Source: Hermetia illucens (Eukaryota > Arthropoda > Insecta > Diptera > Stratiomyidae). Taken from it: 64,000 nt of DNA. The notes under the pieces were generated by a model, which saw nothing but the letters and a program-made list of their open reading frames with translations, did no database searches and was not told the DNA's origin. Position numbers and translations under genes: made by a program. The first letter of the stretch is position 1. Each line of letters begins with the position of its first letter. The stretch covers positions 21,736,001 to 21,800,000 of the forward strand of contig NC_051854.1 in NCBI RefSeq assembly GCF_905115235.1, written 5' to 3'. Below are positions 1 through 9,407 of this stretch, in pieces.

Positions 1-390
1 AGATAAAACGCTCTTAACCCCGATAGCAATAGAACTATCTGGATCCTCCGCCAGGATCTTCGAGTCGACCCTTAAGTCCATTATCGACGAAGACTGTGAC
101 TCAAATTGCTTACTTCCCGACTTCCAGTTCGTAAACCGACATAAAGACTTGGTTGAGCACGCGCTTCGTGCCTTTAAGACGGACATTCTTCTCAGTACTA
201 ACCGGAAAACTTCAACGACAGCCTGCTTCCTAGACTTAAGACAGCCTTTTAAGCTAATACACACCTGTATGGATTCCCAATGGACACCCTCTCCGTTTTC
301 TCTGTTTACTGCTGACTTTCCTAAACTGAGTCCTAATCCTAATATCATCAAAATCTTACAATATGTGGATGATCTGATGCTCCTCAGGTA
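1..390 (+). mobile_element. LINE fragment, Jockey/CR1-type reverse transcriptase
   Basis: The plus-strand translation gives typical RT fingers and palm pieces: LPDFQFVNRHKDLVEHAL (family form is FGFRHKHSTEHAL), ACFLDLRQPFKLI (catalytic block A, family form DLTKAFDTI) and ILQYVDDLMLL (catalytic YXDD box with Val where Ala is usual). The distance between block A and the YVDD box is far too short, so the piece between them is deleted. Frame shifts separate the first 140 bases from the rest. The fragment is cut by the left window edge. Confidence 0.75.
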
Positions 391-456
391 AAAAAAAAAC
401 ATTTATCCCGGGGAAACTCGTCTGAATTCCTTTTTGGACTAGCTTTGCCGGTATTT

Positions 457-743
457 TCCGGATGGCTAAAGTAGTCAGAGCGCTGGGCTGTCTTAGCGGA
501 AGTTCGCGGTTCAAACCTCACTGGTGCCAGAGGGATTTGTTATAGTGACTGGATGTCGGACACAAATCGACTCAGCTGTGAATGAGTACCTGAGTCAAAT
601 CGCCCGAGATTATTAATCTCGGGCGAGCGCAATGCTGACCACATTGCCCCCTACAGTGTAATTTTACGGTCTGGAACGAAGTGCTCTAATACACTTCAAG
701 GCCCTGATCCAATATGGATTGTTGCGCCAACGATTATTATTAC
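457..743 (+). repeat. tRNA-headed SINE, copy 1
   Basis: First of five related copies in the window. It has a tRNA-like head with an A-box-like stretch (ggatggctaaagtagtc) and a B box (cggttcaaacctc), then a conserved body ending in gccctgatccaatatggatt and a short ATT tail. The body holds a tail stem GAAGTG/CACTTC shared by the family. It carries a copy-specific inverted repeat at 601-625. No convincing target-site duplication remains, which suggests an old copy. Confidence 0.8.
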
Positions 744-949
744 TTTCCGATACTTTACTCACTGAAAATGATCCTTAATCCCTAAAAATGGGAAACAATT
801 GTGTTTCGCGGCAGCATGAGGATGACGCGGGAAATCTGGAGGGATATTTTCGTCCTTTCCCTAAAAATCAATGATACGCCCATTTGCACATTTTCTCCCT
901 AGACTTTATTGATTGAACCCATACCAGGTCTAGGTGTCGCCACGACACT

Positions 950-2560
950 TCACTCAAGTTCATTTTTGGTTCTTGGTGAGTTGGTGGACTTGGAAGAAGA
1001 GTCGATTGCGCCCGTCGTAGATATTCCGGCAAAGGCTCTTACGCTCGACTCAAGGAGCAGCTCAGCTGAATGAAGCGGAGTTCTTGAAGCATTTGCAGCT
1101 TCAGCGACTACCGGAGAATACGCAGGCCATACTAGCGTGTGCCGACGGTGGCTCCCTGGAGGTGTTGGCCGCGACGCCGATCCACGCCCCATGGTCGCGG
1201 AGGTTTCTCATGACGAATCTGGTCACGCTGACACCGGGCATGAAAGCTATGTGTTTGACGGGCGGACTAAAACAATCCAACATCCACCTTACAAAATGGA
1301 TGGCCGGATTGCCGCGGGCCATGCTCCGCATTGAACTTCGGCGTGTGTTGGCACCATCGCATATTTGCAGACAGAGCCACTAAATGTACCAGCCTATTGC
1401 ACGTTTATCGCAATACAACAAAAAAAACTAAGCTTACTGGGGGACGCGCCAGATCTACGCGAAGCCCAGCCAAACGTCGTTCGATATTAAATGATCCCTT
1501 TTGCAGTGGACAAGCCTAATGGCGATCTTGTGAAAATTACAGACACCTGAATGTTCTAGACGATTCCGGACCGGTACCCAATTCCACTCATCTAAGACTG
1601 CGCATTACTTAGCAAACTGTTGTGTTTTCTCGACCTTGGATATTGTCAAGGCGTATCACCAAATTCCTGTGGCTCACGAAGCTATTCCAAAGCAAGTAAT
1701 TTGTACACCTTTCGGACTTCGAGTTCAAACAGGAAACTTTTGGCTTGTGTTGTGAAACCACCGAGAACAGTTGGTAGACACAATTCTTTTGTCATTCTCT
1801 TTTGCTCACCTTCCTCTAACTGTTGCGAGATATTTAAAAAGGGACGCAGGCCATATATTCCGACCGATTTCTGTATGGAAGTATTTCGCTGGGTGCACGA
1901 CTTTGCGCACCTCGGTATCCGGACAACGAACAGGTAAGTCGGTAACGAGTATTTCCGTTCATGAACAATGACGTTAATTTGCCAAAGAATGCATCGCATG
2001 CCAGAAGTGTAAGGGAATCAGGCATGTTAAGAAAAAAAGGAAGTGTATGACCTAAATCAACAAAGCACCTCCACACAATATATTTTGACATGGTAGGCCC
2101 TTGCGAGAGACGCACGATCATTGATTAGTTTACGCGGTGACCGGAAGGACGTTTCCACACAGTCATGTGCTTTGGCCCTGTGTAGAGAGTGGATTCTTCG
2201 CTTCAGTGAATGCAGCTCGCATCTGCTCTCTTCTCGGAGCTTCAAAAACTCCTCAGTTTCAATATTTATCGGACAACGGCATACCATCCACAACACACAC
2301 AACACACCTAAGTACCTCGAAGTCTGCACCCACGTCGTGGTGAGGACTGGTCTTCTTAGACAGACTGAAACCTTTCTTCCAGAGAAATGGCATCATATAC
2401 AGTCGTTCGCGGGTGTCCTGTCGTCGAGTGCTCAAAGTCGACTTTTAGATAATCACGACTCTTCAGTTCTTCTCCGCACATAGTTTCAATACTGCAATTA
2501 TTTCGAAATTTGGGATGGCTTTATAATGTAGTGAACTTGAACGACGAACGCAGGGAAAGA
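950..2560 (+). mobile_element. Gypsy (Ty3-type) LTR-retrotransposon fossil, mdg1-like
   Basis: Remnants of a Gypsy element lie in the expected order on the plus strand. There is a gag-like piece near 1080-1190 (LQLQRLPENTQAILACADG), an RT-like piece near 1640-1720 (DIVKAYHQIPVA), and integrase-like pieces from about 1890 to 2360, including a zinc-binding-type segment and a C-terminal segment. No LTRs are visible at its ends. It is broken in many places and should be treated as an old fossil. Confidence 0.75.
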
Positions 2561-2846
2561 TCTACATATACGGAAAAGGCAGAACGATGGGAATTTTTTG
2601 AAAAGAAAACAAATTCGTCTCAATCATATACAAGTCGGAATACCGGAAGCTTAACGCTTCGGGTGTGAAGGTTTATTCTTTCATGCATTTTCTACCCAGA
2701 CGGTTATAAAGTACAATTTTTGTTGAGGATGCTGGGAGTCCTGAGTCCGCACCCACTTGGTGACGGACCGGACCACTTGGGAAGCTATTTACTTCCTCTT
2801 TTGTAGTCCACGGACTCCTCTTTTTTGAGTTAAACCCAAGTTTTCA

Positions 2847-2953
2847 AAAAAGAACGAAACAGCTGACTGACGGTTTCGTTCAGGGCAGAGGCAACTTATC
2901 AGACGCTGCCTCTGCCCTAAACGAAAACGTCAGTCAGTTTTTTCATTCTTTTT
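2847..2953. repeat. long hairpin, about 47-base arms and 13-base loop
   Basis: Arm 1 (2847-2893) and arm 2 (2907-2953) are reverse complements at about 42 of 47 positions; the inner 31 bases match at 29. The loop is acttatcagacgc. It lies between two Gypsy fossils, in what is probably a pasha intron. It could be a small foldback transposon remnant, a product of template switching, or a transcribed hairpin. Nothing in the sequence alone decides which. Confidence 0.8.
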
Positions 2954-2989
2954 ATAAAGTACAAGCTTTCCGCTGCTTAAAATGGTAAA

Positions 2990-4030
2990 AGACTTCAGCT
3001 TCAGCGGTTCACCACCAGTCCCTCCTTAATGCTTTCTTGCCTGGGTTTAAAACTAATGAATAGCGGGAAATTCTGTGATCTTACCCTTCATTACTCAGTT
3101 CACTTGGGACATTCAACATGTGTCCGAAAAAGATAATTTAGGCACCGACGCTTTGTCACAGATCTCAGAGATCAACATTCCAGTCGCAGCTGATTTTTAG
3201 GCCATCGCTGCCGCCCAGAAGGGTGACGTAATTATTTAGGTCTGCAATTTTTTTTCGGGTTACCTTTCTCCATGTGCAGCGAGATCGTCGAAAAGGTACC
3301 AAGGCCATATATTCCGGTCGCTTACCGTGAATGAGCCGGCTAGTCTCCAGCAAATATTTCTGCCCGTCCATGAACAAGCATGTGAACTCTTGGATTAGAG
3401 AATGCATGAGGCTGTTCCCCCTGCAAGGCTGCTAGGCATGTAGGAAGTACATAGATATATTCCCTGAAATTGTAGGCCTTTTATGAAACTCACACGACGC
3501 TAAATATTGCCTCACGAACATTGAACGGTTTACGTGGAGGTCTGAGACAAGACTTCTGAAATCTATAAGAGCGCAAGCATATGCTGAGGCTCTCTGCTAT
3601 TAGTGGATTCCGCGCTTTGGTGTTGAAGCTGGAATGATCATAGACAAGGAAATGCAGTTCAAATTTGCTCTCTTGGTTTTAAACGTCATCTGATAACTGT
3701 ATATCACCTTGCGATAAGAGAGGCGGTTTAGGAGAGATTAGATTATTGCACCTGCTACGGGAGCTCGTTGCCAAACTCCGCCAAATCGTCATGCACAACC
3801 AGTGGTCAATGTCTCTAGGGACCTCGAACTCTGCAGCCACGTGCTGTCCTGGTGAGGTCTGAAGCCACCCGGAGGTTGCCGCCAGTCAATCTCTGCGGTC
3901 GAGTAACTACGCCACGGTTTTTCTGGCCGAAACCTTTGTTTCAATTGGGGGCGGAGTGCTGTGGCGGAGCGAGATTCCCCGCAAATTCTAGCACCCCTTC
4001 CTAAAATACAGTGCGCCATGGGCCTAGAAA
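2990..4030 (+). mobile_element. second Gypsy (Ty3-type) fossil
   Basis: A separate Gypsy pol remnant on the plus strand. It holds the end of an RNase H region near 3080-3180 (protein motif DALSQISEIN), a connecting region with integrase amino-terminal features to about 3430, and an integrase carboxy-terminal segment near 3820-4020. It repeats domains already present at 1890-2360, so it is a second insertion rather than the same element. It is broken in many places and no LTR is visible. Confidence 0.65.
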
Positions 4031-4607
4031 ATTAAGCTGTTCTCTCACCACATTATCGGCTTCAGCTTCTGGTCCGTTAGTTCCCCGTCCCAAATAGAAC
4101 AGCTCCGCCTGAGAGAATCAACGATCCTCTGCCAGTGTTCTAATATTTCCAAGAACGAAGATCAGTCCAAATACATTTCCAACAAAATCCTATGTGACTC
4201 CTGCCAAGCTCCCAGCATCGACGTTCCTTTTGCACGTCACGCCGTTAATTTGCGAACCAGATGTTAAACACATGCCAACACCCTTGTCAACCAAGTGGAA
4301 CAGATTTGGAATGTTGAAGAGAAGCTTCATCGTACTCATTTTATTTCTACAATCCCAAAATAGACTCTTCGACTCGAAGGCAGAGAAGTATTCGACACTG
4401 ATAATTGTTCCCAATTACAATTTTCAAAACTTACCCATCCTTAGCATCAATCCCTAGTTTCTCCAACCCTTTCCTGCATGTATTCCTGCATTCCTGTCAT
4501 CAATCTTATCCCTTCTCCAACAGTATTTCTTCAAATATCACCTTGTGATAATTGATAAGGTAGCCACTAAATTATAATAAGTAAATAAACATTAGGATTA
4601 TTTTCAG
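4031..4607 (+). other. intron of pasha, unique part
   Basis: Sequence between the last Gypsy fossil and the acceptor of the first visible pasha exon. It has no recognisable coding or repeat content. Because the exon at 4608 begins with a splice acceptor and no pasha-like exon is visible to the left, the whole 1-4607 stretch is probably one intron filled with mobile-element debris. Confidence 0.5.
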
Positions 4608-5215
4608 GTTTTCGACGAAATTAGAATCGAAGATCCTCGAGTTACTGAATTCTGTGAAAAAACAACTGAACCTACGCCACATGCAATCCTTTTGACCTGT
4701 CTTCAAAGAAATTTTGGCTTAGGTGATGTAAAAATCAACTATCAAGTTAACCCTCTAAAGCACAAGAAAAATGAATTCACGATGACCGTGGGTAAACACA
4801 CCGCCACTGTTGTCTGCAAGAATAAACGCGATGGGAAGCAGCTTGCATCTCAAGCTATTCTTCAGGTAGGTTCATTGTTTTCACTGCTGACCGTGTGTAT
4901 CAACCTGAATACATTTTTCACCAACAGATCCTCCATCCTCATATAAAATCCTGGGGCTCATTACTTCGTCTCTATGGCAATCATTCCGTGAAAACTACCA
5001 AAGAGAAAAAGCAAGAGGAGCAGGAAATAACTGTGCTCCAAAGTAAGGCGGCCATAAATCAACCCAACTATGCAATCCTGGACAAATTGAAATTGGAAAT
5101 GACTAAATTGGGTGATTCGCGAGCTGCTATAAAGTCGATTGGAACGTTTATACCGCCCAGTGATGTGGAACTGCCAACCGCGTCATCTTCAAATCTGAAC
5201 AATGTCGAGCTATAA
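4608..5215 (+). CDS. pasha: pasha / DGCR8, last two exons (partial gene)
   Basis: This is the C-terminal end of the Microprocessor subunit Pasha (DGCR8), which binds primary microRNA hairpins with Drosha in the nucleus. Exon 1 of the visible part (4608-4865) follows a clean acceptor (attattttcag) and encodes most of a double-stranded-RNA-binding domain; key strings are EDPRVTEFC, LLTCLQRNFGLGDV and NKRDGKQLASQAILQ. After a 62-base intron (gtaggt...caacag) exon 2 (4928-5215) continues with LHPHIKSWGSLLRLYG, which closely matches the DGCR8 C-terminal region, then a charged helix (TTKEKKQEEQE) and a helix used in other DGCR8 proteins for Drosha contact (NYAILDKLKLEMTKL). It stops at TAA. The first dsRNA-binding domain, WW and haem-binding parts are not in the window, so upstream exons lie left of base 1. 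The frame is intact and I see no sign of decay. Confidence 0.9.
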
Positions 5216-5930
5216 GTATTTTATTGTTTTACCTCATACATGTATTTTGGTAGGAGTATAGTGTCAGCGCGAGTATGCGAACGCTTTATTAAAACGGTCG
5301 CGAATTGTGTACGGAGGAGATGTAAAATGGTGCTAAGACGATGTTCATTAGGGAAATTGGATCGAGTGGAATGAGTATTGTTTAACGAGACTAAGCTGAA
5401 AGTTTTCGTTTGTTTAATTTCATTGTTCAGTTAAAATATATCCAACTAGTTTTTGAAGACTCAAAACAACAAGTATATGTCCTCTGAGGCTCAAAGAAAT
5501 CAATGTCGCATGCATTAGTTCTTAGAATCCTTAGAAAAATTGAAGGTTTTTCCGAAGTAGCTTAGGCACTTTATAGACAAAGTCGCTAAATTTATTTTTA
5601 AGATAGAACTAAGGAAGGTGAAATTTCTCTAGACTGACATCTAATATCATGTTTTCTGCCTATTGATATTCAGATAAGAATTGAAATTTAAGGTTTTATG
5701 CTTCAGTGGTTTCTTAATAGGCAATTTTTATCAGAAATATGACTTTCGTCTTATATTGCTGAAACTGAATTGAAATGATTCAAGAGAAAAGTCATTAGAA
5801 TAGAAATGTATGTAAATAAGAAGAAATTCACATATATTTTTCTCTCTCACACTTAATAGTTGTAGGTCTGTAATAAAATCGTGCATTTTTAAAGCTTTAC
5901 AAGTGACTTTCATTTATTTTATTTTGTAAA
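5216..5930 (+). other. pasha 3' UTR and downstream sequence
   Basis: AT-rich non-coding sequence after the pasha stop codon. No ORF here resembles a protein. A canonical AATAAA at 5872-5877 is the best candidate poly(A) signal and would give a 3' UTR of roughly 680 bases. A SINE starts just after it. Confidence 0.5.
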
Positions 5931-5937
5931 ATTGGGG

Positions 5938-6240
5938 TCTGGTGTCGGGATGGCTCAAGTGGTTAGAGCGCTGTGCTGTCGTAGCGAAAGGTCGCGGTTA
6001 AAATCTCACTGGTGACAGAGGGATTTGTTATCGTGACTGGATGTCGGAATCAGTCGACTCAGCCGTGAATGAGTACCTGAGTCAAATCAGGGTAATATTT
6101 CGGGCGAGCGCAATGCTGACCACATTGCCTCCTAGAGGGTTACTGTAATCCTCACTGTTATGGTCTTGAATGAATTGCTCTAACATACTTCAAGGCCCTG
6201 ATCCAATATGGATTGTTGCGCCAACGATTATTATTATTAA
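5938..6240 (+). repeat. tRNA-headed SINE, copy 2 (near full length)
   Basis: Near-complete copy with A box tggctcaagtgg (5951-5962), a slightly changed B box (ggttaaaatctc, 5996-6007), conserved body, tail stem GAAGTG/CACTTC region (here mutated) and an ATTATTATT tail. A diverged target-site duplication is likely: taaaattgggg at 5927-5937 against taaaatttggg at 6241-6251. Confidence 0.85.
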
Positions 6241-6299
6241 TAAAATTTGGGAATGTGTTGCTTTCTCCCCCAATTAAAATGCCTGGACAAGAAGGTGTC

Positions 6300-8080
6300 G
6301 TACTCATAGTCTTATAGCGTGGATTGAATGTTGAGCAATCTTGCGATAGCAGATCCGGGTATACATATTTTCTGTTGAAACTACATCTGGCCATTGTGTG
6401 GATTTGTGGAGGAGATATACATGCTCCAGGCCAATGGAAATCATTAAAAGACTAGCCCCAGGGTTCATGATCCCTGAGAGGGTGGGATTTCTATTCATTA
6501 AAATCACCTGTCGCCAAGCTTCGACTGAGATTTCCTCATCTAGCAGTTTTAGGTTTTCTTTTGATTGGGAGAAGACCTTGTAGTCAACCGCACCATTTTG
6601 GAGAGCTTCGCTGAGGAACTGCCTGCCCCTCAAATCATTTGGCTTTACTCTTTTGAGTCGTCTCATTATATTAGAGATATCAGCTAATTTTCACACTTCG
6701 TTACTTTCGTGTTATCGTAATCGGTGGCTATGCTTAATTGCTTGGTCAATGATGGCTTCACTAACCAACTGTACTTTCAGGTCCCTATGCAGATCTTCAT
6801 TACGAATGAACCACGAAGTGCCTACTATGTTTCTAACCACTTTATTTTGGAACGCTTGCGTGATCTTCAGGTTTGATTCTTTGGCACTGCATCAGAGCTG
6901 TTAGCCGTGCGTCCATATGGGTCTTAGAATCGACTTATAGCTTGTTGTCGACGATCAGCTGGGAATTCCTCCTCAACAACCAGTACAGCTCGTCCTTCTT
7001 TCTTAAGATGTGTCTTTTCGAGCTGAGCTTAACATCGAGTATCATACCTAAATATTTGACGTCACTCGCTTGTAGCACATCTCGTCCGTTTATGATGGTT
7101 TTTGCTGGATTCTCGTTTCTGTGTGTGAAGTTAATGTACGTTGACTTGCTTTCGTTTAATTTTATTTTCCTTTTCTTGGTCCATTCTATAATGTTGTCAA
7201 TAGCTTTTTGTAGCTGTATTTTTGCTTCTTCCGTAGTTTTAGCCGTGAAAAGGATAGCAGTGTCGTCTGCAAATGTCCCTATTCTCACAGCAAGGTTTAT
7301 CATTGGTACATTGGTGTTGTGCCCAAGACGCTACTCTGTGGCACACCAACTGCAATTTTTTTCAGTTCAGATTAGGTTATTTCGCATTTCACTCCAAGTA
7401 GACGAGATACATATGATTTTAAGATATCGAAAAATTCTTCTGAGAGGTCGCTATGTAATTTATATAACAGACTTTGATGCCACACCTTATCAAACGCCTG
7501 GGCGACATCCAGAAAAATGACTGAGCACACCCGCTTTTCTTCCATTGCATTTTCTCTCGTTGAGGTGGCATTAAATTTCGATCCACAATGATTTCCTTGA
7601 GGCTTTTAGGCTGTACTAGGGAGTAGCAATATTAGTCGATACGATTCGACTCTACTTGGCTTCTTCCCTGATTTGGGGACAATTATAAATTGGGCCACTT
7701 TCCATTGTCGGAGGACGCATTTTGTCTGAAAGCTACATTAATTATTTGTAATAATTTGATTAGGCCCTTCAGTATTCTCCATGTAATAATTTCATAGTCA
7801 GGAGCTTTATTAGGTGGCACATTTGTTCTAATTTCTGTCCTCAGCTCATTTAGTCGTACGGCGTATTGGGTAATGATCCACTTTTCTGACTATGGTAAAG
7901 CGATAGAAGCTTGAATATCTAGAGTCTGGAAGGTACTTTCTAGATGCTGTCAGATTTGAGATATATCTACAGAAGAACTCGTTTTTATATTTTTTAAATA
8001 AGGGTTTTAGCTTGTTAGAATGTTTAGAGTTTTTTTCGTTTCCGTTGTGCGGTCTTTTTGCCATAGTTTGCAAGCTCTAC
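6300..8080 (-). mobile_element. Jockey-clade LINE, ORF2 remnant
   Basis: Minus-strand translation gives in order: the endonuclease-RT linker near 8060-7850, PNKAPDYEI near 7800, RT block A DVAQAFDKVWHQSLLYKL near 7480, FADDTAILF (catalytic YADD-type box, 7240-7280), NESKSTYINFTHR and DVKYLGMILDVKLSSKRH near 7050, then the C-terminal part MRRLKRVKPNDLRGRQFL (6666 and below). The RT frame has several shifts and stops, but the last 120 codons are open. Another copy of the same family is at 56100-57440 in the same orientation. Confidence 0.85.
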
Positions 8081-9300
8081 GTTTCTCTGTAATTAATTCG
8101 TTGATAACAGCAGGACAGTGAGTGTATTTTTATTTCTGTCCATGAGCAGGAGTACTTTTTCAGGCCGCCTCTCCTATCTTCATCGTTAGCAAATCGATCT
8201 CCTTCTCGAGTTGATAAGCAGTGTTCATTTTGTTGATTTTGTTAATTGATTGTGTTGAATTTGATAGTGACAAGAACCGATATCTTAACCGGAGTGGGAA
8301 GGAACTCGAAGGTGAGCAATTTTCGCCTTTTCACTGCCATTTAGTGGTGATCACCTTGATCGATTCAAGCTGACTGAAGGATGTGCCTGAAGAATGAGTA
8401 TGAATAATTTTTTGCAACAGTACTACTAAAACCTTACTACGGCTTGGATTTTGCAAGCCGGCTTTCAATTCCAAATTCCCTATTTCCCCAATTAAATAGG
8501 ATGACCCAGACGCTCGACACCGAAGATAGGAGGCGGAGACTTTGAAAGATCAATAACTAACGTCGGAATTAGCGCCTTAGAAGGTGAAAATCCTCAGAAC
8601 AGGACGGGCTAGTTTTATATCATTTAGAGGCGGTCATAAAGTTTCGATTGGTTCGATTATACCAGGAGGAACTGGTGATTGAGTGCAACAGGGGAGACAG
8701 GAGCTTAGGGTAAGGACACATTTAAAGTGTACTGTTGGGTGAGGGAATAATGCAGGTGCGAAATATCTAAGTATATTTGCTAAAGGACAAACGCAACAGG
8801 ACGAGTTATGTATGTGAGTGTTTCACGAACAAGAACAAAAAGAGGGGGACATATAGAAAATTGGAGTAAATTGGCAAAGATGGTGAAGAAGCGCAGTATA
8901 TGCGTTATGGCCTATTTAAGGGTGCATAGCATACCTCCGTTTCGTAAGTCGTTTTTTGACTCATGTAGCTGACTTCGCTTTTCTGCACTAGGGAGTTCTC
9001 AAATTTGTTAAAATTTCGCATGAAAGTAAACCAATACCGTTTGAAAGATACGATTACAACCATCACACATTTGATATCTAATTCTCTTACCTCTAAAGAG
9101 TATTTTTCCACGAAAATACGTGATTAACGTAGGTGCGGAATAAAATTCAAGGGAATTGATATAAAACCTTTATCGCTTGCCATTGACTTCATTTTGAGTT
9201 TTAGCTTACAGTAACTGTACAAATTATTCGCAATTTTATGACCATACAATCTTAATTTGTTCTTTAAACGAGGACAGCCCAGCAGGGAATCTCACGATAA
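8081..9300. other. intergenic, nothing recognised
   Basis: Between the Jockey LINE and the astacin promoter. I find no coding similarity or clear repeat. The right-hand part from about 8900 is AT-rich and probably holds the upstream region of the astacin gene. Confidence 0.4.
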
Positions 9301-9314
9301 AACTCGCGAAGTTA

Positions 9315-9326
9315 GTTTATTTATAA
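9315..9326 (+). promoter_or_regulatory. TATA-like element of the astacin gene
   Basis: The stretch gtttatttataag lies about 85 bases upstream of the astacin start codon and is the only TATA-like match close to it. A start site near 9345-9355 would give a 5' UTR of about 55-60 bases. Confidence 0.45.
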
Positions 9327-9407
9327 GAGTTGAATTCCCGTTGCACCCAGAAGGGAGTAAGTTCTTTTGCATTACTGTTAGATTTTTCTAGTTAAAATTT
9401 CTTAACA

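Noticed and set aside
6873-7520. 215-codon plus-strand open frame
   Set aside because: It is the reverse strand of the Jockey RT (FADDTAIL and YLGMILD are on the minus strand) and resembles no protein.
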